In this document: positions 15,403-23,831 of the stretch, in pieces
Position numbering within the stretch: position 1 is the first letter of the stretch
Layout: each line of letters opens with the position of its first letter
Assembly: GCA_024275165.1 (NCBI GenBank)
Contig: JAJRZQ010000044.1
Span: 1 to 24,008, forward strand
DNA: 24,008 nucleotides
DNA from: a bacterium
Lineage (GTDB): Bacteria > SAR324 > XYD2-FULL-50-16
Direction of reading: 5' to 3'
Position numbers and translations under genes: made by a program
The notes under the pieces: generated by a model
Told to the model about the DNA's origin: nothing
Databases searched by the model: none
Seen by the model: the letters and a program-made list of their open reading frames with translations, nothing else

Positions 15403-16101
15403 ATGAGCGATCAACAAAACCCCCTCAAGGATGAACTCTCCCAACGCGTTGGAGAAATCCCCAACAACTCCCCGAATGAAGCCGACAACTGGGGGGAGGC
15501 CCACACCGCACAGGGCAAAGAATATATGGAAAAGGCAGAATACTCCAAGGCGCAAGCGCAATTTGAGCAAGCCATTGCCTGTCACCTAGAAAAAAACAAA
15601 GACGAGCAAGCTGAAATCGGTGAGCTCTATTCTTATTTAGCCAGTGCCCAGAGTTATCAGGGGGAGTACAATAGGGCCTTGGCCACCTATGAAAAATCCT
15701 TGCGCATCTTAAAACAAAGCTCGCAAACGGAGCCGATTTTTTTAGGAGAGGTCTATAACGCCTTGGGCAATACCCTGCGTCACTTGGGCCGCCTTGATGA
15801 AGCCGTGCGGGCCATGAAGCAGGGTTTGGAAGGGATCTTAAAAGCAGCGGGAACAGAGCATCCCAGCCTGGGCGTGGGTTGCAACAACTTAGGCAATGTC
15901 TTGCGCGACCAGGGGAACCAAGAGGAGGCCCTACTCTATTATGAGCGCGCCTTGAGCAGTTTGAGCGCGGGTTTAGGGCCGGAGCATGCCTATACGCGGC
16001 GGGCGATGGTCAACTTCTTCGACCTCGCGGCCAAACTCAAAGGGGTCACCCCCCAAGAGCTGATCACCGAGATGCAGAGCGAAATGGGCAAACCCGCTTG
16101 A
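15403..16101 (+). CDS. Small tetratricopeptide-repeat (TPR) protein
   Basis: Soluble 232-residue protein made mostly of TPR helix pairs. At least four repeats can be read: about 27-60 (GKEYMEKAEYSKAQAQFEQA), 70-105 (SYLASAQSYQGEYNRALATY), 113-147 (VYNALGNTLRHLGRLDEAVR) and 156-190 (GCNNLGNVLRDQGNQEEALL), each with the usual A/G-Y-A spacing. There is no signal peptide and no enzyme domain, so it is likely a protein-protein interaction module; the partner is unknown. The ATG at 15403 has only a weak purine-rich site. It is divergent from cheW and converges on ccmC with 48 bases between, so neither neighbour assigns it a pathway. Confidence 0.85.
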   Translation: MSDQQNPLKDELSQRVGEIPNNSPNEADNWGEAHTAQGKEYMEKAEYSKAQAQFEQAIACHLEKNKDEQAEIGELYSYLASAQSYQGEYNRALATYEKSLRILKQSSQTEPIFLGEVYNALGNTLRHLGRLDEAVRAMKQGLEGILKAAGTEHPSLGVGCNNLGNVLRDQGNQEEALLYYERALSSLSAGLGPEHAYTRRAMVNFFDLAAKLKGVTPQELITEMQSEMGKPA

Positions 16102-16120
16102 TCCTCATTGGTCTTAAGGA

Positions 16121-16132
16121 ACCTCTGAAAAA
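16121..16132 (+). repeat. Short copy of the ACCTCTGAAAAA repeat end
   Basis: The 12-mer ACCTCTGAAAAA is identical to 15172-15183 and differs by one base from the start of copy 1 at 3914. It lies in the 48-base gap between the TPR gene and ccmC. It may be a solo end of the same mobile repeat; being short, it could also be chance. Confidence 0.35.
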
Positions 16133-16149
16133 CTCCAGGAGGAAGTGGG

Positions 16150-16827
16150 TCAAAAACTTTCTAAGTTGGCCATCTTGCGTAAAAAGGCGCGCCGCGCGTT
16201 TTCCAGGCGCACCCGCTTGACCAGCATCCAACAGAAAAAGAGGGTAAAGGCGGCCACGCTGATCCACAGCATGATGGCGATGTTGGGGTCGACCACCCGC
16301 TCCTTCTTCATCGAAAACATGGTACTGGTTTGGTGCAGGGTACGCCACCACACCACGGATTGATGAATCAGGGGGACATCCAAAAAACCGATGATTCCCA
16401 CCACCGCGGCGTAACGGGCCTGCTGCTCGCCGGGATCGACAAATTTCCGCAATAAAAGATACCCTATAAAAACCAACAAAAGAATCAAGGTGGTGGTGAG
16501 CCGCGCGTCCCAAGTCCAGTAGGTGTTCCAGGTGGGTTTTCCCCAAATCGAGCCCGTCAACAAACCAATAGCGCAAAACAAAACCCCGATCTCCGCGGCA
16601 GACTGGGCTAAAACATCAAACTTTTCTTCTCGCTTCCATAAATAACCGATACTCGCCAAAAAACAGAGAAAAAAGGCCAAAAAGGTAAGCCAAACACTGG
16701 GAACATGCAAGTACATGATCTTTTGCACATACCCCTGGGTCACCTCGGCAGGGGAAAAAACAAAAATCATCAATAAATCGGCTACGAGAAATACAAAAAC
16801 CGCTAGAGGGAAAATACGATGAAGCAT
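16150..16827 (-). CDS. ccmC: CcmC, heme-handling protein of cytochrome c maturation system I
   Basis: Inner-membrane protein that presents heme to the CcmE chaperone. It has about six hydrophobic segments in 225 residues. The diagnostic tryptophan-rich (WWD) periplasmic segment is present as WGKPTWNTYWTWDARLTT (about 95-112), and the two heme-ligand histidines of the family are at His41 in YLHVPS and His165 in WWRTLHQTST, flanking the WWD as expected. ATG is preceded by AAAAGGA. It is the last gene of the ccm unit here, 14 bases after ccmB. No ccmD, ccmE, ccmF or ccmH follows; the next gene is on the opposite strand, so the rest of the system must be elsewhere. Confidence 0.95.
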   Translation of the reverse strand: MLHRIFPLAVFVFLVADLLMIFVFSPAEVTQGYVQKIMYLHVPSVWLTFLAFFLCFLASIGYLWKREEKFDVLAQSAAEIGVLFCAIGLLTGSIWGKPTWNTYWTWDARLTTTLILLLVFIGYLLLRKFVDPGEQQARYAAVVGIIGFLDVPLIHQSVVWWRTLHQTSTMFSMKKERVVDPNIAIMLWISVAAFTLFFCWMLVKRVRLENARRAFLRKMANLESF

Positions 16828-16841
16828 AGGTTTGTATCCTT

Positions 16842-17513
16842 TTAAAGTTCCATTACAAATTCAAAAACCAAATAGCTGACCACCAGATAGATTAAATCAA
16901 ACCCCACCAAGAGTTTGAGCCAATCCGCCTCTGCCGCCAGCCCCGCCCCACTGATCAGGCTTTGCAGCAAAATCACCGCCGCCAGCAAGAGAGGAACCAG
17001 CAAGGGAAACAGCAAGAGGGGCAATAAAATCTCCTTAAAGCGGACATCGGTGGTCAAGCCGCCTAAAAGCGTCCCCAAGCTGGAAAAGCCTAAACAGACC
17101 ACAAAACTCAACCCCAAGAGGGGGAAGAAGTGGCTCATTAAAGCCTCAAAAAAGAAGAGGCTGAATAAGGGAATCAGCAAAACCTGCATGGCGAGAATAA
17201 AAATCATGTTCTCTGCCATCTTGCCCAGAAAAATGGACCCTCGAGAAAGGGGGCTTAAAAGCAGCGCATCCATGCAGGCGTTTTCCTTTTCCACCTGAAA
17301 GAGCTTGTTGAGGTTTAAGATCCCGCTCAATAAAAAAGTCACCCAAAAAAGCCCCGGCGCCATTAATTCATGACTCTCGTCGTCTAAGGGGAGGGCAAAG
17401 GCAAAGAGTAGGAGAATCACGACCGCAAAAAAGAGCATGGATAAAAAATTCTCTAAGCTTCTTAAGTCAAGCTTGATGTCTTTGGCCAGCAATCGGGCTG
17501 CTTGACGCATCAT
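16842..17513 (-). CDS. ccmB: CcmB, membrane subunit of the CcmAB ABC complex
   Basis: Membrane partner of CcmA; the ATP-driven complex releases holo-CcmE during cytochrome c maturation. The 223-residue protein has six hydrophobic segments and the family-typical cytoplasmic loop EKENACMDALLLSPLSRGSI (about 76-95), which contacts the ATPase. The ATG overlaps the ccmA stop (ATGA), so the two subunits are translationally coupled in a balanced ratio. The N-terminal KDIKLDLRS matches the usual amphipathic start of CcmB proteins. Confidence 0.93.
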   Translation of the reverse strand: MMRQAARLLAKDIKLDLRSLENFLSMLFFAVVILLLFAFALPLDDESHELMAPGLFWVTFLLSGILNLNKLFQVEKENACMDALLLSPLSRGSIFLGKMAENMIFILAMQVLLIPLFSLFFFEALMSHFFPLLGLSFVVCLGFSSLGTLLGGLTTDVRFKEILLPLLLFPLLVPLLLAAVILLQSLISGAGLAAEADWLKLLVGFDLIYLVVSYLVFEFVMEL

Positions 17514-18214
17514 GCGCTGATCTCCTGATATTGGATCAAAAGCTCTTCATAGCTATGTTTGGCATGTTTGTCGATCCGCTGAAACCGGCCTTGGCGTAAA
17601 ATCAAAATTTGGTCGCTCAAGGGGTAGAAGAGGTCGATTTGGTGGGTTACCATGATCAAGGTGCCCCCTGCCTCCTTAAAGCTGAACAGGTAATCGTTAA
17701 AAAACTCAATCGAGTCAAAATCCAGCCCCGTGTAGGGCTCATCGAGAAACAAAATCTCGGGCTCTGCCACCATCAAACGAGCGATGTTGAGCCGTTTGCC
17801 CATGCCGGAAGAAAAGGTTCCCACCCGGGTGTTGGCAAAGGGGCTAAGCCCTACAGCGAGTAAGGCTTGGGGGATTTTTTCCTTTAAGTCCTCTGCCCCT
17901 TTTAGGGCGCAGAAAAAATGTAGATTTTCCGTGGCGGTCAACTCATTGTAAAAATGAATCTGATGACTGATCACCCCCATGGCGGCGCGAAACCCTTCTG
18001 GGTCTTCTTGCACTGCTTGCCCCTTAAAAAAAACTTTTCCCTGTTCGGGCCGCATCAATCCGGTGATGATCTTTAAGAGGGTTGATTTCCCCTCCCCGTT
18101 CCGGCCCAAAAGCATCAAGGCCTCACCCTGATGGAGGGAGAAATCCAACCCTTTGAGAAGTTTACGATAGCCGAAACTTTTTTCAACCCCCTCTATCCTT
18201 AAAAACTCGCTCAT
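17510..18214 (-). CDS. ccmA: CcmA, ATPase subunit of the CcmAB ABC complex
   Basis: Cytoplasmic ABC ATPase (234 aa) that powers release of holo-CcmE. Walker A is GRNGEGKST with Lys43, the Q-loop region lies near VISHQIHFYNELT, the signature motif is SSGMGKRLNIARL and Walker B runs into FLDEPYTGLD, followed by the switch His in MVTHQ. The signature SSGMGKR is characteristic of CcmA among small ABC proteins. It overlaps the upstream YbjN-like gene and the downstream ccmB by four bases each. Neighbours support CcmA rather than another small ABC exporter. Confidence 0.92.
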   Translation of the reverse strand: MSEFLRIEGVEKSFGYRKLLKGLDFSLHQGEALMLLGRNGEGKSTLLKIITGLMRPEQGKVFFKGQAVQEDPEGFRAAMGVISHQIHFYNELTATENLHFFCALKGAEDLKEKIPQALLAVGLSPFANTRVGTFSSGMGKRLNIARLMVAEPEILFLDEPYTGLDFDSIEFFNDYLFSFKEAGGTLIMVTHQIDLFYPLSDQILILRQGRFQRIDKHAKHSYEELLIQYQEISA

Positions 18215-18654
18215 TCTTCTTCCTTTTTCTGGACAAAGTACTTTGCGCCCAGATTATCTCTCATACGGGGGAGTTGCCAACGGTACTCCAAGATATTATC
18301 TTGAAATTCCTCATAGGTATAATGGGCATGCTCATTGATCAGTCGCAGGTGAATGCCGTCTTTGACGATGCAAAACTTCGCCTGCTTGGTTTGATGGGCA
18401 TTGAGTTCTAAGAGTTCCCTCATAAATTCGTTTTGCTTTTCCGGGAGAAAAGGAAAAAGCAGACTATCGAAAATCACCAACTTGCTGGTGATAATCAGAT
18501 TGTATTCAAAATTCTCTTCCTGAAAGCGCCAGATATTGCTATGCACCCGCAGGTACTGCTTGGAGGTGTCCCCAAAATGTTGGTGCACAAACCCGGCAAC
18601 CCGCTTGTCAATCTCGGGAGAGGTGTTTTCGGCGTAATCACCCTGAATATCCAT
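18211..18654 (-). CDS. Small hypothetical protein, possible YbjN/type III chaperone-like fold
   Basis: A 147-residue soluble protein with no signal peptide and no catalytic motif that I can recognise. The alternation of predicted strands and helices and the segment ELLELNAHQTKQAKFCIVKD followed by a second strand and a helix (YTYEEFQDNILEYRW) recall YbjN-type proteins, which share a fold with type III secretion chaperones; the similarity is by pattern only. The ATG follows ATAGGAT, a modest ribosome site. Its stop overlaps the ccmA start (ATGA), so it heads the ccmABC unit and is probably made with it. A role as a chaperone or partner in heme or cytochrome handling is possible but not shown. 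Confidence 0.6.
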   Translation of the reverse strand: MDIQGDYAENTSPEIDKRVAGFVHQHFGDTSKQYLRVHSNIWRFQEENFEYNLIITSKLVIFDSLLFPFLPEKQNEFMRELLELNAHQTKQAKFCIVKDGIHLRLINEHAHYTYEEFQDNILEYRWQLPRMRDNLGAKYFVQKKEEE

Positions 18655-18723
18655 ATCCTATTTTTGGTTATTTTCGGGCTAAGCTAGCCTATTTTTTGCA
18701 AACTTGCATCCCAAAAGCGGCAA

Positions 18724-18743
18724 GAGGGAATGAAAATTCCCTC
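18724..18743 (+). promoter_or_regulatory. Stem-loop with GAAA tetraloop in a divergent intergenic region
   Basis: GAGGGAAT and ATTCCCTC form a perfect 8-bp stem closed by GAAA, followed on + by CTTTTAG. It lies between the divergent YbjN-like and CfpA-like genes, upstream of the predicted promoter of the latter. It could be a terminator remnant or a protein-binding site. Confidence 0.35.
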
Positions 18744-18782
18744 CTTTTAGTCTCTTGCCAACTCCGCCCATTGGGTTTTGAC

Positions 18783-18815
18783 TTGACTCTCCTTATCGCA
18801 AGAGCTATGCTTGCG
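18783..18815 (+). promoter_or_regulatory. Predicted promoter of the CfpA-like gene with an overlapping inverted repeat
   Basis: TTGACT (18783-18788) and TATGCT (18806-18811) are exactly 17 bases apart. The inverted repeat CGCAAG-N7-CTTGCG (18797-18802 and 18810-18815) brackets and overlaps the -10 box, which is the placement expected of a repressor operator. The gene's ATG follows about 70 bases downstream with GAGG as ribosome site. Confidence 0.45.
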
Positions 18816-18880
18816 CCTAAAAGAGAAATTATGACCTGCCCCCTCAGCCCAGGCAGACAATAAAACCTACGAGGTCGCTC

Positions 18881-20746
18881 ATGACATCCGATAAATTCTA
18901 CCAAGGCCCCAACATTATCCACCCTGAAAGGGAAAGCGCGGTCGGCAGTCGCAACAGCCTGCACCGTGATGGCCGAAACGAATACAACGAATCCAAACTC
19001 TTAATCGACGAAGAGGTAGAAAAAATCCTCTCTCATGTCGAGGCAAAGCTTCCCCCAGAGGTTTTAGAAAAGCTGCATATCGGGGGCACGGTCAAGGAGT
19101 TGTTGCACAACTACTTCAACCAAGCCTTTCACAACATGTACAACCGCTACCTGGTTACGGCAGAAGACGAGCTTTCCAAAAAGTTCCGCAGCATGATCGA
19201 CCAGGAAGAAACCAAAGGGTTGAACAAACACGCCCCCAAGCAAATTTCCGAGTTGCTCGACAGTTTAGGCGGCGCCGCCAACTTCAACAACCAGGATTTG
19301 GAATCGAGCATTGTCAGTATTTATTCCCAATTGCAGTCTCACCTGCAAAAAGGGGTCTATGATCTGCAAAAAAAGACCAGTCAGGTGCTCCAAGAAAAGG
19401 CGGAGGTTTCCGGCTTGGTCAACACCGACTTCACCTACTCCTTGGTCAATTGCCATATTGCCGACAACCCCCTCAAACCAGAAACGGTGACGGATGTTTC
19501 GATGGTGATCAACATCTTAGAATCAGAGTTGTTAAGCCCCATCTTCCACTTTCAAGCCACTACCGAAAGCATCATCAAAGATGTCATCAGCACCCAAATT
19601 TTAGAGCGCGTTGATGAAGAAATCGAACAGCTCAAGCAAAAGCTCAGCGCGCAAGGGGAAGAAAAAATCACCGAAGCGGAAGAAGTTTTTGAAAAATTCC
19701 GCAAGTTGGAAAACTATGTGGATTTTGAAAATACCCCAGAATCCCCCCAATACTCCTTTGTGGCAAAAGACTTTTTTGAAAAAATCGAAGGCATCGGCTC
19801 AGAGATTTTAAAAGATTCAAGTTACGACCCCCTCAACATCCGCGAGAACCTGCAACGCATCGTAGACGAGGGAAAACTCCGAACCCGCGGATTCAACAAA
19901 GCGGTAAACGCGTTGACCAACTACCTCGACAACAACCAACTAGGCTACCAGCACATCGAGAACTTCAAAAACGCTCGCAAGGTTCATATCGCCGAATACG
20001 GCGACACCGACGCGGCCTCACTGCCCGATGAGCGCTATGCCATTTCCCTAACCTATTACGACAACGAGCAAATTCGCACCCAAAGGCGCGCCTACGCCGC
20101 TCAAATCAGCGAACTCCAACAAGAAGTCGATACCCTTTGGAATGTTTTTGATCAAATCGGGGCAAAGCGCAGGGAAAAGGCAGGCAATGTGGATTTTCAA
20201 GTTTTGTCTCAAATCTACTCTCAAGGCCCCCCGCCTCCACCCAGTTTTTTTGAGCGGCTCTTGGCTAAGTTTTTCAAAACAAAGCGCAGCCTGCCCAAAC
20301 CCTCAGAAGGGGATAAAGTCAAACTCTGGGACGAAGCCGAGATCATCAAACCCAAAGAAACGGTGGGTTTTGACCTAGACAACACCACCTATACCTTTAA
20401 CCCGCAAAAGCAGTACATCACCACCAAGTTGAAACTGTTGAGCCATAAAATCAGCGAAAGCTTCGGCGCTGAAATCAACCCCCAACGACAGATCTTGCAA
20501 GATCGGCTGGAGTTTTTAGAAGCGAATTTTGAAGACTTCTTAAAAGGCTATAACCCCTTTAATGTACGACCAGGGTTGTTTCTTGAACTGCGCCTCTCTA
20601 CCGTTGCCAAGAAAAAAACCACCATGCGCGCTATGGGCGAGGTCTTAAACGATTTCTTGGGGATCGTCGCCAAAGGCTTTGTCGATATCAGCGGGCAAAG
20701 GCCCCCTAACAGCGCCAAAACAACCGAAGAAGCCATAGCCAGCTAA
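18881..20746 (+). CDS. CfpA-like cytoplasmic filament protein (spirochaete type)
   Basis: A 621-residue, highly charged, mostly helical cytoplasmic protein without membrane segments or enzyme motifs. From memory its N-terminal half resembles CfpA, the subunit of the ribbon-like cytoplasmic filaments of Treponema: compare VKELLHNYFNQAFHNMYNRY, VTAEDELSKKFRSMID and the later IRENLQRIVDEGKLRTRGFN and LPDERYAISLTYYD. Length is close to the treponemal protein (about 670-680 aa). Coiled-coil stretches are clear at about 230-275 and 385-435. A Pro run (450-454) and a basic patch (FFKTKRSLPK) separate the body from a C-terminal helical domain. Start: ATG behind GAGG. It is a single-gene unit between its own predicted promoter and a strong terminator. 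The family assignment rests on recalled similarity and should be treated as probable; the alternative is an unrelated structural coiled-coil protein. Confidence 0.55.
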   Translation: MTSDKFYQGPNIIHPERESAVGSRNSLHRDGRNEYNESKLLIDEEVEKILSHVEAKLPPEVLEKLHIGGTVKELLHNYFNQAFHNMYNRYLVTAEDELSKKFRSMIDQEETKGLNKHAPKQISELLDSLGGAANFNNQDLESSIVSIYSQLQSHLQKGVYDLQKKTSQVLQEKAEVSGLVNTDFTYSLVNCHIADNPLKPETVTDVSMVINILESELLSPIFHFQATTESIIKDVISTQILERVDEEIEQLKQKLSAQGEEKITEAEEVFEKFRKLENYVDFENTPESPQYSFVAKDFFEKIEGIGSEILKDSSYDPLNIRENLQRIVDEGKLRTRGFNKAVNALTNYLDNNQLGYQHIENFKNARKVHIAEYGDTDAASLPDERYAISLTYYDNEQIRTQRRAYAAQISELQQEVDTLWNVFDQIGAKRREKAGNVDFQVLSQIYSQGPPPPPSFFERLLAKFFKTKRSLPKPSEGDKVKLWDEAEIIKPKETVGFDLDNTTYTFNPQKQYITTKLKLLSHKISESFGAEINPQRQILQDRLEFLEANFEDFLKGYNPFNVRPGLFLELRLSTVAKKKTTMRAMGEVLNDFLGIVAKGFVDISGQRPPNSAKTTEEAIAS

Positions 20747-20770
20747 AGCAACTAGGCCTCCCCGGAAAAA

Positions 20771-20814
20771 ACAAAAAACCCCGTTGAAGCTAACAATTCA
20801 ACGGGGTTTTTTGT
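20771..20814. terminator. Bidirectional intrinsic terminator between cfpA-like and lon
   Basis: A perfect 18-bp inverted repeat (20771-20788 with 20797-20814) surrounds an 8-base loop. The inner part is GC-rich (CCCCGTTGAA) and the outer part is an A-run on one side and a T-run on the other, so RNA from either direction has a stem followed by U. It lies between the convergent CfpA-like and lon stop codons. Confidence 0.92.
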
Positions 20815-20848
20815 TTGCGCCATACCTGCTGAGTTTTTAAACAGGGTC

Positions 20849-23350
20849 TTACGCTGTCGCCGCCTTATCTTTCCTTACTTTTTTTATCTTCAAACCAGGA
20901 AAGGCCACCCGAAAGACATCTTCATAATACCTGGCAAAATGAACCTCAATCGGTTCCTTGATGTGATCTTCCAATTCCAGGTAATCTTTTTTGTTCTGCT
21001 GAGGGATCACCACCACCTTCAAACCGGCCCTTCTAGCGGCGATCATCTTTTCCTTCAAGCCCCCAATGGGCAAAACCTCACCGGTTAAGGACAGCTCCCC
21101 CGTCATTCCCAATTTAGGCAAAACCGCTTGATGGAGCATCAAAGAGAGCAAAGTCGTCGCCATGGTCACCCCCGCGGAGGGGCCGTCTTTCGGGGTGGCC
21201 CCGGCAGGAACATGAAGATGAATAAAGCGCTGGTTGAAAAAATCCAGCGCGCCGCCAAAGCGTTCCGCGTTTGCCAGCACAAAGCTATAAGCGATTTCAC
21301 TCGACTCCACCATCACGCTGCCCAATTGACCGGTCTGCTTAAAGCCCTTTTGGCTCGCCTTCACCCAATTGGCCTCAATAGGGAGAATGCTTCCTCCCAT
21401 ACTGGTCCAAGCCAAGCCGGTCACAATTCCCGGTTTGCCTTCTCCCATGATCTCTTCTTCTTCAAAAATCGGGTTTTTGAGGTAGTCTTTCAACAGCTTC
21501 GGGGTCATGGAAACCTTCACTCCCGCCCCTCCCTTCACCACCTGACTGGCCACCTTGCGGCACATTTTTTTAATCTGATTTTCCAGATTTCGCACCCCTG
21601 CCTCACGGGCATAACCCTCAATGGTTTTTAAAATCGCCGCGTCCGTAAAGGTCAGGTTTTGAGCCTTCAAACCGTGCTCTTTCCTTTGCTTGGGCACCAG
21701 ATAACGCTTAGCGATGTATAATTTCTCCTCCGCGATATAACCCGAAAGCCTCAATACCTCCATGCGGTCCAGCAAGGCGGGGGGAATACTGTCTAGGGTG
21801 TTGGCCGTGGTGATAAACATGACCTTGGAAAGATCAAAGGGGACATCCAAATAATGATCCACAAAGGCGCTGTTTTGCTCTGGGTCCAACACCTCCAACA
21901 GGGCGCTTGCCGGATCCCCTTGAAAGCTATTGCCAATCTTATCAATCTCATCCAGCATGATCACGGGATTAGAGAACTTGCTGCTCTTTAAGGCCTGAAT
22001 AAATTTTCCGGGCATGGCCCCAATGTAGGTGCGGCGGTGCCCTTTGATCTCGGCCTCGTCGCGCATCCCGCCCACGGAAAAACGATAGAATTTACGGTTC
22101 ATCGCCCTGGCAATGGATTTGCCGATACTCGTCTTACCGACTCCCGGCGGCCCCACAAAACATAAAATCGTGCCCGAGGTTTGCTTTTTCAGCTTCAAGG
22201 TAGCCATAAACTCTAAAATTCTCTCTTTAATATCTTCCAACCCATAATGGTCTTGGTTGAGAATTTTTTCCGCCTTTGCCAAATCCAAATGCTCTTTGGA
22301 ATAAACCCCCCAAGGCAAGCTGGTGAGCCAGTCCACATAGTTTCGACTCACATTGAACTCCGGGCTTTGCACATCGAGCAGATCAAGCTTATTCATTTCC
22401 TCCTCAAAGCGCTCCTTGACTTCATCGGAAAACTTCAGCCTCTTTGCCCGGCCCCGTAACTTGTCTAAAACCTGGGTTTTTTCATCTTGCGAGATCCCCA
22501 ATTCTTTTTGAATCTCTTTGAGTTGCTCGCGCAAAAAGAATTCTCGTTGGTGTTCGCTGATCCGCTCTTCAATCTTCTGGCTGATCTCGGCCTGCAAGCG
22601 ACTCAATTCCAGTTCTTTTTTAATCAAGAGGAGGGTTTTTGCCAAACGAGGCACAATCTCCACCTTGGTCAGCACGGATTGTAATTCTTCTCGATCCGCG
22701 CTGGTTAAGGTCGCGGCGAAATCAGCCAAACGGCTGGGGTCATCCATGCTAATCTGGCTGATAAACTGATTGAGCTCTTCTTTGATCAAGGGGTTCAGGC
22801 GAATCAATTCCTTTATGTTCGAAAGAATCTCTCTGGAATAGGCCCTCACCTCATCATTGACCTCCAGCGACTGCTCTTTGATATATTCAACCTGCGCCAT
22901 CATAATAGCGGGGTGCTTGATTTTGCGAACCATGCGGATGCGGTCGATCACATCCAGCAAGACCTGAGTGCTTTCATTATCCTGACTAAACACCTTAGAG
23001 ATGCGGGCCACCACGCCATAGGCATGCAGGTCGTCTACACTCGGGTCATTGGAGTCGAAACTCGCCTTCGCCAAAACAATACCGATATAGCCGGGTCCTT
23101 GTTTGCGCGCTTCCTCAATGGTTCTTTGGTACATGTCCCCTTCCACCACGAGGGGGATGACCATATGAGGAAATAAAGGCCGATGCTGCACCGCGATGAT
23201 GCCTAAATGCTCGGGCAAAACCTCAATTTTTGGAATCAACGCCCCAAAGGGGGCCTCTTTTTCTCCCTTCTCAATCACTTCATCAGGGGCGATTTCATGA
23301 ATTACCCCCTCGTCATTGCGGGGTTCTTTAGGGTCTTTTTCGTCTTCCAT
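20849..23350 (-). CDS. lon: Lon, ATP-dependent serine protease
   Basis: Cytoplasmic hexameric AAA+ protease that degrades misfolded and regulatory proteins. The 833 residues carry the N-terminal substrate-recognition (LAN) domain (about 45-240, from [17 protein letters not shown]), a long coiled-coil linker, the AAA+ module with Walker [10 protein letters not shown] (Lys406) and Walker [10 protein letters not shown], and the protease domain with the Ser-Lys dyad Ser725 in KDGPSAGVT and Lys768 in [10 protein letters not shown], 43 residues apart as in E. coli. Everything needed for activity is present. The first 40 residues are acidic and probably disordered. The ATG has AGGTCGGG before it. 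It is a single-gene unit, ending at the bidirectional terminator. Confidence 0.97.
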   Translation of the reverse strand: MEDEKDPKEPRNDEGVIHEIAPDEVIEKGEKEAPFGALIPKIEVLPEHLGIIAVQHRPLFPHMVIPLVVEGDMYQRTIEEARKQGPGYIGIVLAKASFDSNDPSVDDLHAYGVVARISKVFSQDNESTQVLLDVIDRIRMVRKIKHPAIMMAQVEYIKEQSLEVNDEVRAYSREILSNIKELIRLNPLIKEELNQFISQISMDDPSRLADFAATLTSADREELQSVLTKVEIVPRLAKTLLLIKKELELSRLQAEISQKIEERISEHQREFFLREQLKEIQKELGISQDEKTQVLDKLRGRAKRLKFSDEVKERFEEEMNKLDLLDVQSPEFNVSRNYVDWLTSLPWGVYSKEHLDLAKAEKILNQDHYGLEDIKERILEFMATLKLKKQTSGTILCFVGPPGVGKTSIGKSIARAMNRKFYRFSVGGMRDEAEIKGHRRTYIGAMPGKFIQALKSSKFSNPVIMLDEIDKIGNSFQGDPASALLEVLDPEQNSAFVDHYLDVPFDLSKVMFITTANTLDSIPPALLDRMEVLRLSGYIAEEKLYIAKRYLVPKQRKEHGLKAQNLTFTDAAILKTIEGYAREAGVRNLENQIKKMCRKVASQVVKGGAGVKVSMTPKLLKDYLKNPIFEEEEIMGEGKPGIVTGLAWTSMGGSILPIEANWVKASQKGFKQTGQLGSVMVESSEIAYSFVLANAERFGGALDFFNQRFIHLHVPAGATPKDGPSAGVTMATTLLSLMLHQAVLPKLGMTGELSLTGEVLPIGGLKEKMIAARRAGLKVVVIPQQNKKDYLELEDHIKEPIEVHFARYYEDVFRVAFPGLKIKKVRKDKAATA

Positions 23351-23473
23351 CCCGACCTAATTAAACAGTTCTTTTAACAATTACCAAGATGTTTTTGATC
23401 TGTCTTCTTCTATGCCTCATAGATTTTTTTTTAGCCAGGGGCAATCCTGAGTATTGAAAAAATTTACAAACTA

Positions 23474-23511
23474 TTTATAACTTTAATCCTCACCAAAGCA
23501 CAAGGTGCTTT
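23474..23511 (-). promoter_or_regulatory. Possible lon promoter with a palindrome over the -35
   Basis: On the - strand, TTGTGC (23498-23503) and TATAAA (23474-23479) are 18 bases apart. The -35 lies inside the palindrome AAAGCAC-AAG-GTGCTTT (23495-23511), which could be an operator. It would give a leader of more than 100 bases before lon. No clear heat-shock (sigma-32) or CIRCE element was seen. Confidence 0.3.
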
Positions 23512-23745
23512 ATCCAGCTTTCCCCCTATTCAGGGAGATTTGCGAAATTTTGCGACGAGAAAAAAGGAGTAAAAAATTCTTGCATGTAAGTTTTTTTTCA
23601 TGTAGCCAATTACAAGCAGCGACCCCCTTCCCCCTTCTTTGATGCGAAAAGGGCGGCTCATTTCTCCCCTTAATTTTAAGGGTTTTTATAGCTTAAGTCG
23701 CTGTATCCATTTGCAACACCCCCCATAGGACAGGAGGAAAAAACT

Positions 23746-23796
23746 ATGGTGCCTGTTAATCCGGATAAAATTAACATGAACATTTTCATGTTTTAG
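23746..23796 (+). CDS. Putative 16-codon leader peptide upstream of the cox gene
   Basis: ATG follows a near-perfect Shine-Dalgarno sequence (AGGAGG seven bases upstream), stronger than that of most genes in this window. The peptide reads MVPVNPDKINMNIFMF and stops at TAG. Its last codons form a perfect 8-bp hairpin (AACATGAA/TTCATGTT, 23773-23792), and a second stem follows at 23810-23831. The layout suggests a translated leader controlling the downstream gene, but so short a peptide cannot be proven from sequence. Confidence 0.35.
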   Translation: MVPVNPDKINMNIFMF

Positions 23797-23809
23797 CATC
23801 GTTTGGTTT

Positions 23810-23831
23810 GGCGGTTGCGTTTTTAGCCGCC
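23810..23831 (+). promoter_or_regulatory. Second stem-loop in the cox leader
   Basis: GGCGGTT (23810-23816) pairs with AGCCGCC (23825-23831) with one G-U pair, around an 8-base loop rich in T. It begins 13 bases after the leader-peptide stop and ends about 50 bases before the ATG of the last gene. No T-run follows directly, so it is not a clear terminator. Confidence 0.35.

Noticed and set aside
21128-21631. 167-residue + strand open frame inside lon
   Set aside because: Antisense to the Lon protease domain, whose catalytic residues are intact; the His-rich product looks like a shadow of lon codons.
23667-23687. CCCTTA/TAAGGG stem followed by T5 as a terminator
   Set aside because: The 6-bp stem is short and AT-rich, and no + strand gene ends upstream of it.
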